Source: Juglans regia (Eukaryota > Streptophyta > Magnoliopsida > Fagales > Juglandaceae). Taken from it: a stretch of DNA of 64,000 nt. Positions 1 to 12,038 of this stretch are shown here, piece after piece. Below the pieces are notes generated by a model. The model was not told the origin of the DNA. It did not search any database and saw only the letters and a program-made list of their open reading frames with translations. The DNA lies in the NCBI RefSeq assembly GCF_001411555.2, contig NC_049905.1:2542001-2606000 (forward strand). The letters run 5' to 3'. Numbering within the stretch: position 1 is the stretch's first letter; each line of letters starts with the position of its first letter. Made by a program: the position numbers and the translations under genes.

Positions 1-3000
1 ATTGCTAAACCTTGCCGAGTACAATGTTCACATGGCAAAACTAATTGATGGGGGCAGGAATAGTATGTAAACGGACCTTCAGTTTACATAATTTATGCCG
101 AGTACTACAAATTGATGACTGACTAAATGTATGAATCTGCAGAGGCTGCAACCGATTTTGCAATTTCCCTTCTGCAAACTTTAGTCATCGAAGAATCTAA
201 AGTTATTTCTGAACTACACAATCTTGTTGATGCTTTGGCAAAGGTTTATCTTGGTTTAATTTGTGTAAGTTCAGCCTATGGGGATGTATAAATACATTTT
301 CTTACCAAGTATAATTTGCAGGTTGCTGCAAAGCCTGGGCCTCCTGAGTCACTACAACAGCTGGTTGAGCTTGTGAAGAATCCTGCTGCTGGTGTGGTTG
401 CTATATCTGGTGTTAATGTGGGAAAGGAGGATAAAGCCAGGCAATTAAAGGAAAAAAAGGTCACTGGATATCTCTCGGTACACTGCTGCATGAAGTTTGA
501 TAATAATTTCTCCTGATTCTAAAATATTTTCTTTCTGCTGAGACAGGCTTCTGGGTATGCTACTGCCAGCAGGGAGGACTATAATAATGCAGAAACTGTA
601 GAGCCAGATCCTGCTGGTTTTGGTGAGCAGGTACTTGATGTTAAATTCTATATATTTTCAGTGTCAAGAAATGCGGTTGAAGGATGTACAGCTAATGGGC
701 TTGACTAAAAATGCCTGATTTAGCATAATGAAATGGACACATAAATGAAAAAAGGTTATATTGGTGTATTTGACATTTTTTTTATAAGTAATTAATTTTT
801 AGTAAGTGATTTGACAACCCTAATACATTATATTTTTAAAATATGCATTATTTTTTTCATTTTCATTTTTATTGTATCAATGTGTTGATTCCTTTCATTT
901 GGGTTCTCTAAAGGAATGATTTGAGCCTGAAAGATGGTAACTCCGTGTCAAAGTGTGTGATATCCCATATAATAAGGATAAGGGTAGGTGATGTATGAGA
1001 TCCCACATTGCTTGGAAAGGAAAAGTTCTTGCTCTTTATAAGGTTATAATGGGGCTCCAATTGTATCATTGACTAGTCCTTTTAGAGTATAGGCCATGTG
1101 GTTTGGGCCTTCCATTGGGGCGTTGCAAAGTGATCCGCAAATTTTTGCATTTTAGTCACTTATTATTTTAGTTTGACAGTCTCATTTTGATATCATGTAA
1201 ATTGAAGAGTCTAATGCGAGTGTTAAATCCAAGTTGGATGCTTCGAGGTATACTTTGGAACCTAGGGGAATTAGGTTTAGTTGGACTAAAACCATGTGCA
1301 CGGAGTTCAAGTTTAACAAATGTTTACTCTTCAGAAAAAAAAAAAAAAAACACACACACACACACACACAAGTAGAATGGGGAGAGGGTAAAACTTAATG
1401 GCAAGAGACACTTTGAATTGATGATCAGCATCTTAAATCTATGATTCATGAAGATAGAGACAATATGGAGACCTTACTGTTGGAATCAGTGAACAACTGA
1501 ACACTTGGGAACTTTTTCAACCCTAGGACGTGAGGAGCTGACATTGAGGTGGTGAATTGATTCTGTCATTAGGAGCTTTTAGGAGTCATCAGCTTGTTGT
1601 CCCCGGCTTAGTTTTATTAAGTTAAAGGCAAAATTTAATACAACTGCCATAAGGCTAATTATACTCCGAGTACAAACTATTAGGCTGTTAAGAAGCAAAA
1701 AGGACATAGTGAAATGAAAATGTTAGGGTGGAAGGTATATTTCTTGTATACTTTCATATGCACTTGGATTGTGCCTTTTAATGAAGCCGTATTACTTTAC
1801 AATATATATATATATATGTGTGTGTTAAGGAGGATGACTGGAGTTTTTTTTTTCTTTTTTGGGTGCTATTCAAGTACATGGGGTGTATACAAGAGGAGCA
1901 ACTAACTAGGTAGGTGAAGAAAAACAGAAGGATAAAAAATCCAAATTTGAAGAAAAATGGGTTGAGCAATTATAAGTCGACTTCCAAGCATATAGAATTT
2001 TTAGCACCATGGAACAAAGCTCATTCATTGTTGTCTCACAATCTTCAAAGTTTGCACATCAAGTTCCTTCTACACCATATTATGCAAAAAGGAGCCATCA
2101 TCTAAACTTCCAAGCAACAATGGCCTACTTCTTAACTTCTTCAGGAAGCCAATAACTCTCGTACCTCGTAGGGGCATCACTAGTCCTCATTATTCTTTCT
2201 ACTTTGTAGTGCAACTAAAGATGATTTGTTGTTTCCCTGCTTTTCTTGCACATACCACTCCATTATATCAATAAAATGAATCCCCCACTCTGATTCCTTT
2301 CTCTCGGCATATGGAGGGGAATGGAGGCAGTTGGCACTAGTGGGGGATGCTACTCAGTAGGGCCCATGTCACTGGTCTTTCAGCCAAATCTGTGTCACCA
2401 AGCAGAACTCCTCTGTCATCAGCCTTTATCTGTCTTTCGTCCATTGGAGTCTGAAATCTGAAACCTCTGATTGGATCTTGTAGAGAGTTGAGACTTTCAT
2501 CATTTTGTCAGAATTGTGTGCGAAGGACTTGGAGAGGAACTCATGGCCCTTTTTGCGACTGTTGAAGCTAATATAAGTTGTGTTGACCTGATATCCAGTC
2601 TAATAAGCATCAGAGAATTGGAAAAGCTGACATGCTCCATAAATTATGGCTAAAAAATTGGTAGCACAAGTTGATGAAGAGGTAAGGAGAGAGCTATCAA
2701 GTTTCTTTATGAAGCTTAAAACTGTTGTCATGGAATATGAGGGTGTTGAACCAAGAGGGCAAGTGCCTGTGGATTCGGAAATTGATTAGAGTGTGGAAGA
2801 CAAAATCATTTACCTTCCAGAAACAAAGATGAATTACATGTCTGGGAGAATTGTGCGTAGTTTGTGGAGTAGTGCTTCCTAGGACAGGAAGTGTTAACAC
2901 TTTCCCCATTCCCATCTCAAACAAGTAAAAAAAATCAGGGATGTGATTCTATTCTGTGGCCTTTGGGTTTTAAGTTTATTATGATTGGACATTTATGCTC

Positions 3001-6000
3001 ATTATGGAGTGTTTAAATAGAGGTGTGATTAAATAAAATAAAAACAAAAACGTAACAGTAATGTACATGTAAATTTGTTATCGTAACATTTGTTGAGGTG
3101 TGTTAATATGGTGTAGGTTTCTTTTCTGTTTGCGGAATGGTACCGGATATGTGAGCTGCCTGGGGCAAATGATGCAGCCTCTACCCATTTCATCTTACAG
3201 TTGCATCAGAATGGACTACTGAAGGGGGATGATGTGACGGATCGCTTTTTCCACCTCCTGACGGTGAGGTTTCTCTTTACAGCTTTTATAATGTTGAACT
3301 AATTTTCTGAGATGCACGATACCCTTTGTGTAGCTTCTATAGATTTTAATTGGCTGAGTTTCCATGATTTCTTGTATCAAGTGTTCCTGTTGCATTCTAC
3401 CTGTGTGCTTGGGCTAGCCCCTCTTGTGGGTTTTAAATGTTCGATTACTCTAAATGGAAAAAAACAACTCTGAGATGCACATTTAACCCCAAATTCTCAT
3501 ATCAGGAAATTTCTGTTGCACATTGTCTTTCTTCTGAGGTAATAAATTCAGCCACGTTGCAATCACCCCAACAAGTGCAGAATCTTTCCTTCCTTGCAGT
3601 TGATATCTATGCAAAACTTGTATTTTCAATCCTGAAGGTATATTTATGCAATCTAAATGCAAATACATCATATATAGCTTCCTTCTTTGGTATCTTTTTC
3701 TTGTCAAATATAAATATTAATTTGATTGTTTTTGGAGCAGGGATCAAGCAAATTCTTTCTTTTGTCTAAGGTTAGTCCAAAGTCCAAACTAAAAATGTAT
3801 TTTTTTCCTTTTCTTGTCTCTAATGCGCCTGCTTAGCTTAGGGCATGCCTTTGTTTTTTCTATTAGAATTCTGTACATGGCTTTGCCTATTCATTGATCA
3901 ATAAAATTTGTTTACTTATCAAAAAAAGAAAAAATGTATTTTTTTCCCCTCCCCTTTATTCTTGGATAATGTTTTGTGCTCTATGAATGTTATGTGACAG
4001 ATTCTGGCAGTGACTGTTAGATTCATCCAGAAAAATGCTGACGAGAAGAAAGAATCTTTTAATCCAAGACCCTATTTTAGATTGTTCATTAACTTGCTGC
4101 TGGATCTGAGTTCCCTGGATCCTGTTATTGATGGTGCAAACTTTCAGGTGTGGATAGTTGTCATTTGCCTTTTACTGTTGTCTCCATGATTTTCTAATAT
4201 GGTGCTGTATGTTACAGATTTTGGCAGTGTTTGCAAATGCATTTCATGCTTTGCAGCCCCTTAAAGTTCCTGCATTCAGGTTAGCTCGTTGAATTTATTT
4301 ATTAACAGTCAGATGGTTGGATTTTACTTGTGAGCTTCGATTCTGAGATAAAATATCAATTTGAAGGGTTTTCAAGCACTTTTTGTTGGTGTGCTGACTT
4401 CCTGGTTCATTTTTATAGATGTCAGCTAATTTGTGAGGATGAACTGTTGAAACGTAAGATTTTTGTTGGATTAAGCATCCACTTTAGGATCTTAATTTGC
4501 AAACCTGCTAGTCAGATGATCTCTTTGCTTTACTAAGCTCACTTGTTGGACAAATGGAGATCAGTTTTCACTACGATGGCTCAAGAGATGCATTAAATTG
4601 AAAATTATCTGTAACTAGATTTGAAGGTTTTAATTAAATTGAAGTATCAGTTGAAGGCACAAATCTGCTTTTGTCTCTGACTCTTTGTTCCTGAAGCAAA
4701 GAGTTCATAGCCCAGAAGATACCCATGGGCCTCTGTCAGAGTATTAAAAATATGGCCCGCATTTAAGAATCTTTGAAAAGTTGGGTTGGTGATTAGTTGA
4801 TTTCATTTTCAAGCAAAAACGGGTGCAGGACTCGAGCAATAAATTGCCATGTTACTCACATATCAGACCACTCGTTTACCATGTTGCCAGATATTTGACC
4901 AGGATCATGTAAAATTTATTATAAACAATAACTTCTAGCTGTCATATCAGACCACCTTATTTAGTTTTTTGATGCTGTTAAATTTGGAATTTTGCAGGGA
5001 AGATGAACAGCAATCATCTTGCCATCTAGATACTAGGAAAATGACCGAAACTTTTGTAATGAAGGTTCATTTAATTCAATCAATTTTTGCCAACTTGACC
5101 ATGGCCAATTTTGTCTTTGCATAAGATTTCTGTCGAATGGCTATTAGGTTCAAAATGTTATAGTCAGATTCTTCGTGGGATCTGCCAATAGATGAGAAAC
5201 TAATTGCATGGAGCTGTTTGTACCACCCCTAGAAGACTTTAGAATGGAGTGAATACATTACAAGTAGTTTTAGATCTGTGGATAATTGGCTGTGAAGGTT
5301 TCCTCGGGGGGGGTGTTGAAGAAGCCCTTGGCATGTTTTTGCTAATCATCAAGTACGCATTAATTATGGTTGTGGGTGGGATACTTTGAAACAGTTTTTT
5401 TGGAACAGGGTTATAGTTCTTTACATCATTGTTTGGCATTCAGGTGTTAAATATGGAAATTTTCGTGTGTAAATGAATATTTATCACTTCTAACTCGGTT
5501 GGAATGCTTCTTCAGCTTTGCATGGCTTGAGTTGGTGAGTCACAGGAGTTTCATGCCAAAAATGCTCACTGTAAATGGTCAGAAGGGTTGGCCTTACATC
5601 CAGCGCATGCTGGTAGACTTGTTCCAATTCATGGAGCCATTTTTGAGAAATGCTGAGCTTGGTGTGCCGGTTAGTATCTTTATTACGAGTTTCTCTGTTC
5701 ACAGCCACTTTAAAGTTAATTAAGATAACTATTCTCTATTCTTTCTTTAATATCAACAGGTTCATTTTCTGTATAAAGGCACACTTAGGGTACTGTTAGT
5801 GTTGCTTCATGATTTTCCTGAGTTCCTGTGTGATTACCATTTCACCTTCTGTGATGTAATTCCTCCGAGCTGCATACAAATGCGAAATATTATCCTTAGT
5901 GCATTTCCCCGTAATATGAGGCTGCCGGATCCATCTACTCCCAATTTAAAGGTACCTGATCGATCATGTATAATCACTTGTAAATTATTTGTTAAGAGAA

Positions 6001-8296
6001 ATTCTAGATGGCACTGATTTTCTTTCATATGCAGATTGATTTACTTGCGGAAATCAGTCAGTCCCCACGCATTCTTTCTGAGGTTGATGCAGCTCTTAAA
6101 GCAAAGCAGATGAAGGTTGATGTAGACGAGTATCTCAAGGTATTTGGTTTCTTCTTTATTGTTAGTTTTAGCCTACAATACTAGAAAATACAGGGAGAAA
6201 CGGAGTTTCACTCAATACAGACATTTGCTTTTATTTTTCTTTTGTCTCCCTGCTTTTGTGTTTCTTTCCTCGAATATCATCTGTATATCCCTTGCGGTAT
6301 TTTTGGGACATTTCCGTCCTTAGATTCTAGTACCTCTTCCCATCTTTAATTATTAATTTGTAGTTAATTCTTTCAAATATTAAATTCTTTTTCAATTTTT
6401 TTGGGGTATATTCTACAGACTAGGCAACCTGGGTCCTTTCTGACTGATCTGAAGCAGAAACTCCTCCTCTCACCAAGTGATGCTGCCGCTGCTGGTACCC
6501 ATCACAATGTGCCCTTGATCAACTCCCTCGTGCTTTATGTTGGCATGCAGGTACTGTGATTGTTGTCCTACTTGTGTATTTTTACAAGCCTCTCAAGGAC
6601 CACCATTGATTATTACTAGACCGACTTGGCCAGTTTCTTTACGTGTTTAATGTTGTGCCCAGGGTTTTTACTTTCGTCTTCCGAGCCTGTTAATGTTGAT
6701 GCCACCAATGTATTAAGAAATATTATTGGTTCTTTTTGTCCCTAGTTTCTTGTCTAATTAACAACTATGAACTTGGCAAAGTCTTTCAAATGGATGTCCC
6801 GAATTTATGTGTTACTCCCCTCTGCTCTAAATCTCTGATGCTTATCATCTTATTCTTCTACAGGCCATCCAGCAGTTGCAGCCGAAAACTCCTCATGCTC
6901 AGTCCACTGCCAACACTGTCCCATTGGCTGTGTTCTTGGTTGGTGCTGCCTTGGACATCTTCCAGGCTCTAGTAGTGGACCTAGACACCGAAGGACGCTA
7001 TCTCTTTCTCAATGCAGTTGCTAATCAATTGCGCTATCCAAATACCCATACGCATTATTTCTCCTTCATCCTTCTTTACTTGTTTGCCGAATCAAACCAG
7101 GTAGGAAATGCTACATTTTCAACTGTATTTTATATAATTTGTAGTGTTTTGAATTTCAGAACTGATGTTGAATATGGTGGTCCATTTTTTTTTTTTTTTT
7201 ATCAGTAAACAAAATTTTTATTGAAAATAAGAAAAGGCAAGAGCCTAACAGTACGGGGGGACATATACAAGAGCATCACCTATGCATGATAATCTAGTGA
7301 TACAAGAAATTTATGAAAGTTTATGCCGTTGAAATCAATGGAGTAAAGTATTAAAAAAGAAAGTTCGAAGATTTTCTATTGACTGCTCACGACTTTCGTC
7401 TCTCCTCCAAAGACACCAACAATAGACATAACGGAGCTATTTTTACAGCTTGTTCCATAGGCAATATGAACAAGTTGTTTCTGTCGTATCATTGCTTCAA
7501 CTATTACCAGATCCGTGACATGTAAAACTACTTCATGTCCTATACTCCCTACGAAATGGGTGGGGTAATGGACCTTTAAGTTTCAACACCTCGTACACTC
7601 TATTCGGGCCTAAAGAAGAGAATATATATCATGATCAAATATGAATTCTTTCTGATTTTGCATGTGCTATATTGTTACAAAATTTTATCTTCAGTTTTTA
7701 TTTACTATTATTTAGATGTTTTTTTGGTAGGCTATTCCATCCTTAGATCCTGGGCTTAAAAAGGTTAAAAAATGGATAGCAGTAGTAAAATTATCTGAAG
7801 TCAGTTCCAAGATTTCTGCTGTAAATAGTCCATTAAGGGTTTTGCATATGATGATTTGAAGTCATTGTTGTAACGATGACATGTAAATAATATTCAGCTG
7901 CTTAACGAATTGCTAATACCCTTTTGTCGTGGGCAGGAAACAATACAGGAGCAAATAACAAGAGTGCTGTTAGAGCGGTTGATTGTTAATCGACCTCATC
8001 CATGGGGCCTTCTGATTACTTTCATCGAGTTAATTAAGGTGGTGATTACTTCTGGTTTTCTTGTTTTTCACTTCAAATTCTCTCGATTTCACTTTTAACT
8101 TGAATTCAAAAATTTTCTTCTGAGTTTGTGGTTTCAAAATTTTCAGAATCCAAGATACAACTTTTGGAATCGAGCCTTCATTAGGTGTGCCCCCGAGATT
8201 GAAAAGCTGTTCGAATCAGTGTCAAGATCCTGTGGGGGACCAAAATCAGTGGATGAGAGTATGGTTTCTGGTTGGGTATCTGAAAACGCCCACTGA
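1..8296 (+). CDS. NOT1: CCR4-NOT transcription complex subunit 1 (NOT1), 3' part, 16 exons
   Basis: This is the C-terminal 657 residues of NOT1, the roughly 2,400-residue scaffold of the CCR4-NOT complex, which shortens mRNA poly(A) tails and represses translation. The 5' part lies outside the window. My exons are 1-62, 143-243, 322-459, 547-630, 3117-3263, 3506-3637, 3741-3770, 4001-4147, 4218-4279, 5516-5669, 5760-5951, 6035-6139, 6419-6550, 6864-7100, 7937-8038 and 8147-8296, all with GT/AG borders and a continuous frame. Recognised NOT1 stretches include [59 protein letters not shown] and [20 protein letters not shown]; the last belongs to the C-terminal domain that in the family docks the NOT2/NOT3 module. 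Exon 7 is a 30-base micro-exon. Intron 4 (631-3116) is unusually long and carries a solo LTR. Translation stops at 8294-8296. The gene is convergent with the remorin gene. Confidence 0.95.
956..1127 (+). mobile_element. Solo LTR of a TRIM-type retrotransposon in NOT1 intron 4
   Basis: A 172-base LTR starts TGTGATATCCC and ends GGGGCGTTGCA. It is flanked by perfect 5-base direct repeats AAGTG (951-955 and 1128-1132), the target-site duplication of an LTR element. It is the same family as the LTRs at 12039-12485, where the copy reads in the opposite orientation. No internal region remains, so this is the product of LTR-LTR recombination. It sits inside an intron on the sense strand of NOT1. Confidence 0.9.
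1128..3116. other. Remainder of NOT1 intron 4
   Basis: About 2 kb of intron holding an A-run followed by (CA)n at 1336-1371, an (AT)n tract near 1802-1818, and a T-run near 1846-1859. Short open stretches near 1960-2100 and 2645-2790 have no start context, no recognisable domain and are interrupted by stops. I assign no gene. The segment resembles a degraded insertion, but I cannot name it. Confidence 0.5.
3809..3929 (+). mobile_element. 5'-truncated LINE 3' end with 18-base target duplication
   Basis: A short segment ending in a sequence like AATAAAATTTGTTTACTTATC and an A-rich tail lies in the intron between the micro-exon and exon 8 of NOT1. It is bounded by an 18-base direct repeat (AAAAATGTATTTTTTTCC) at 3791-3808 and 3930-3947. 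A poly(A) tail plus a long duplication is the signature of target-primed reverse transcription. Only about 120 bases of the element are present, so it is a severely 5'-truncated LINE or a SINE-like derivative. Confidence 0.75.
7184..7640 (-). mobile_element. Antisense LINE-like 3' segment in a NOT1 intron
   Basis: A run of T at about 7184-7200 is followed by ATCAGTAAACAAAATTTTTA. Read on the minus strand this is the same style of 3' end plus poly(A) as the LINE segment at 3809-3929. The poly(A) border is clear; the other end (about 7640) is a guess and I saw no convincing target duplication. It lies in the intron between NOT1 exons 14 and 15 in antisense orientation. Confidence 0.45.
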
Positions 8297-8743
8297 TAAT
8301 TTCTTTGCAGCATTCCCTTCACCTTTTAAACTCTCATTTAGGATTTGATTATCAATACAAGACTGCATTTTAACTTTAACCTTTTGAAGACTACTACTAA
8401 ATCCCGTCCATTATTTGTAGAGTTCAAAGTTCTTACAATTGTATTTAATTTTTGTTTGTTCGTTTTGTATTTTTTTTTTTTAATCTGTCTTTTTCTTTCT
8501 TTAGGCAATTGTATTTAATACTCGGACGTGTTAGTGTTGCATTGAAACTGATAATAATATAACCCAAGGTAAATGCTTGGTTTTTTATTGAAGCAGAAGC
8601 ACCATTCCCAAAACTCCGAACAATGAACTCTATGTTAAAGTTGTCTTTTTTAGAAACCCGTTTCTCTCACATAGGAAAGAAACAGTAAAAACAATTGGAA
8701 GGGGGGGTGTTGGTAAGTTTGATGTGATTGCGGTAGGGTGTCG
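8297..8743. other. Convergent 3' flanks of NOT1 (+) and the remorin gene (-)
   Basis: The 447 bases between two convergent stop codons must contain both 3' untranslated regions. AT-rich with T-runs (8466-8481). AATAAT-like motifs near 8552-8560 could serve NOT1 polyadenylation. No further gene is visible. Confidence 0.5.
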
Positions 8744-9331
8744 CTATGTATTTGAATGTGAACTAACGAACTTCCTAAGCGTGTGCAGTAGAGAACTTTT
8801 GGTGGCCCGGATCTTCTCTGTAAATGCTGAAACTGCTGATATCTCCTCAATTGTATATCGTCTCGCCTTTGATTTCTTCTTGTTTGCCTCTTTATTGACT
8901 CTGCCTATTTTTTTCTGTGTCTTCTCAATTTCCCTCAAACGTTTTCTCTCCAGCTTGCTCTGCCGAAAGGAAGGATCAAAGCAAGAAAAACTTAAGAAAT
9001 AAAACAATGAAAAAGGAAACATTCGGGTGATTTTGAAGCTTGATTCTGAGTAATGCGAAATACAAATTCGAACCTGTAAGTTTTCGTGCAAGTCATTGGA
9101 AAAAGTGGGACTCACACACCACATAAGCTTATGTTTTGCATTTTCTTATTATTTTCATCAGGATAGTGATCTATGAACGACGATAAGAACATTGAAAATA
9201 AACATCTCTATACCTCAAGTTTCTCCATCTCCTCCATGGCCTTCTTGGCCTTCTCAAACTCCCAAATACTTATAGCAGCTTCTTTCCTCTCCAGTCTGCC
9301 AAAACATCTTTAATTTAAATCTCCATAACGT

Positions 9332-9382
<51 letters not shown>

Positions 9383-9964
9383 GGTTGTTTTCTCACTCGT
9401 CCACGAGTTCCAGAAATCTAGCTTTCTTCCATGCATCTATATCAGCTTCGAGCTCCCGCTTCTTGACTTCATCCAATAATGCATGGTGAGGTTTCGGGTG
9501 ACTCTGCAATTTATGCTGTCCATCGTTCTGGCTTCGGGCTCCAAAGGCTCCATGCATGCTATCAGCGTATGCTTGATAGCTCAGCTCTTCAGTTGAAGGT
9601 AAAGTCAGGCTGGAAAGTTCCTGATCAATAGCTGTAAACACAATTACATGCATTAACAATATGCTCAGGCACTACTTTGGACTGCCATTTTAAGCCAAAT
9701 TACATCTTTGATGCAAAGAAGGAATTTCAATGCAAGGAAAAAGAAGTTAGAAGAAGTAATAAGAGCAAGCAGAAAGATTACCTTTAAAATGGTTGTTCAG
9801 CAAATAGGGTTGACGAACCCAGCAACAACTTTTGGCATTCTCCATCCATCCATCTATGTCCTTACAAGAAGTAGTGGGACTATCAAAGGACACAATGCAG
9901 GAGCTCTGAGAATCAAAACAGATAAGATACGTTGACACTTATTCTCATCATAATTCCTAATAGG

Positions 9965-10012
<48 letters not shown>

Positions 10013-10570
10013 AAAGAATGGCACGCATTTATTATCTATAATTTATTGAAAAGCAAATAGTCATAAAGCATCGATCAAAATTCAAGAAAAACAAAAATCA
10101 GAAAGAAATCAAGCTGGCGAGATTTGAAACGATCCATCAAAGCAGGGCATGCATATTAGATCATTTTCAAAACAAGAAACAAAGAAATCAGGTCCAAATC
10201 CATCAAGATCAAACAACCATTTTCTAGAAAATACCAGGTTTCTTGCGGGGCACAAAGTGGGAACTTGAGAATTGGGTGTTTGCGATAGGGTAGAGCAAGT
10301 TGTTGAGTCTCGAGGGCTGGAGCAATCGCTGCAAATGGGTGATGGAGATTTGGGCAAAACGGCCGTAAGTGACCTCATGTTCGACACCGGACAGCCTCCA
10401 GAGGAATCGCACCACGGGGCAATTATTCCTTTCGAATGCGACTTACTGCGTTTGTACACAGAGATGGCCATGGAGTTGGTGGTGCTGTTGCAGGGGGATG
10501 ACATTTTCGGTGTCGTAGCTCTTTCCAGTGTCATCTTCTTGGGATTTTCTCCGTTTTCTTGAAAGCGCAT
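8744..10570 (-). CDS. Remorin family protein, five exons, 330 aa
   Basis: Remorins are plant plasma-membrane microdomain proteins with a C-terminal coiled-coil remorin domain. Exons in coding order are 10570-10235, 9905-9782, 9631-9397, 9295-9214 and 8959-8744, with GT/AG borders and matching phases (993 bases, 330 codons plus stop). The C-terminal third shows the family pattern: a WKKARFLELVDELERKE segment, then AAISIWEFEKAKKAMEEMEK, then SKLERKRLREIEKTQKKIGR. The N-terminal half is Ser/Thr-rich and of low complexity, as in long-N-terminus remorins. The extreme C-terminus lacks the Cys-rich tail of REM1-type proteins and is unlike the usual alanine/methionine-rich ending. I use the ATG at 10568-10570, upstream of a (GA)n leader. 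A (GA)n microsatellite lies in an intron at 9335-9379. The domain call is firm; the subgroup is not. Confidence 0.85.
9335..9379. repeat. (GA)n microsatellite in remorin intron
   Basis: About 22 uninterrupted AG units lie inside the intron between the third and fourth remorin coding exons. Confidence 0.95.
9969..10010. repeat. (GA)n microsatellite in remorin intron 1
   Basis: About 21 GA units lie in the first intron of the remorin gene. Confidence 0.95.
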
Positions 10571-10654
10571 TGCTGTTGTTTCAGACTTTCTGTTCTTGCT
10601 TGAAGTGAATATATCTGATTGCTCTGATATCCAATCTTTGTTAATTTAAGTCAG

Positions 10655-10657
<3 letters not shown>

Positions 10658-10685
<28 letters not shown>
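10658..10685. repeat. (GA)n microsatellite upstream of remorin ATG
   Basis: Fourteen GA units on the plus strand are a (CT)n tract on the remorin coding strand, about 90 bases 5' of its ATG. That is a typical plant 5'-leader or core-promoter pyrimidine tract. Confidence 0.9.
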
Positions 10686-10844
10686 CCAACTGTTTGATTC
10701 TTTCTTAGCAGTTGACAGTTGAACTTTGCCGAAGCTTTGGAACTAAGGGTTTGTTTGGGGTTCGGGTATTAAAAAGTCTTTAAAATTTTAAATAATCTCA
10801 AAAGCTTTTTAATGATAAAATTAAGTTGTTTGGTAGTTACGTAT

Positions 10845-11093
10845 TGTTAGAATATTATCATACTTATGACAGAATATATTCATAATATTCTAGTATATGT
10901 ATGATAATATAACTTATTCTCTACCATATCTAATTTATTGTGTAAATCAATCAATCAGTATATTTGATTTATTGTAATCTTCTTTTCTCAGGCCTCATTC
11001 ATTTATAAATAAGGCCTTCCATTGCACAGTTTAACATAGAAAGTTGTTCTCTCCCAATTTCATTTCAACCTCTTATTCTTTATGGTATTGAGC
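10845..11093 (+). mobile_element. Truncated LTR retrotransposon: LTR plus primer-binding site
   Basis: A 238-base LTR-like segment starts TGTTAGAATATT and contains a TATA motif (TATAAATA, 11004-11011). It is followed directly at 11083-11093 by TGGTATTGAGC, one deletion or substitution away from the tRNA-iMet primer site TGGTATCAGAGC. This layout is that of a Copia-type 5' LTR. The interior and 3' LTR are missing, and the LTR end is TTA rather than CA, so it is an old relic. Confidence 0.6.
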
Positions 11094-12038
11094 ATAATTA
11101 TATTGTTATTTCACTTATGCATTGTTAGGGATTTATTTTATCATACCTACTGAAAATCCTATTAGACTATTTTTATTGTTATTTGATTATAAGATTTGAT
11201 TGATATAATCATAATTTTTAAAAAATCAAATGACTTTTTATGTTATTTTTACCTCAAAAAACACTTTTTTTATATTGTTTCAGATAAATGTAACATGTTT
11301 AAAAATGTTTTAAATATATAGTTAACAAACAGTAAATTTTTTTTAAATAATAGAACTTATTACTTAAACTCTACAACTAAAAGCCCTAAAACTAAAAGTT
11401 ATATTACCCACCGCAATCCCAAATATGCATAATAAAGATTGTTTTAACTCAACGAGACAAAAGCTATTAGTTTTGTATGTTATTTTCTGAATAAATTCTA
11501 ACATTTTGTTTTTATTGGTTTTTTTCCTATGGGAGATTCCTTGCTATTTTGTGGGTCATCTCTTTGGACAGCCTTTATTTATGCTTTGGAGAAAATATAT
11601 GTTATTTTTTTAATTTTAAATTTATCATTCATTATCAATCACACTATTAATTTAATACATTTTAAGGGATTGCGGATGAAGAGTGATTAGAAATGACAAA
11701 AATTTGAAATGAAGAGTATTACTATGTTTAGAAAAATATCATTCCGCAATGTTTCCTAATTTAATCAGTGTTTAATTACCTTCGCAACCATTATTACATT
11801 TACAAAAGTAATGTTAATCAAGAGGCTCAAATAACCAACCCGATTGGCCTAATGGATAAATCGGGAATACAAAAACAAAAACAGCAATTAAGGTAGAGAA
11901 TGCGATTGAAAATATTTTGATTGAGCACACAACTGCATGAAATAGCTTCATTCCTACAATTCCAGCACAATTGCACATCCAAGGTGCCGAAAGGAACTCC
12001 GGTTAAGGAAGCAGCGTTCTCCAAATTCAAAGTCAATA
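11094..12038. other. AT-rich intergenic sequence between remorin and TRIM element
   Basis: No gene is supported. It is AT-rich with stop codons in all frames beyond short stretches. A few segments with TTTGTTTGG-type starts near 10749 suggest further degraded miniature transposons around the LTR relic. Confidence 0.4.
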
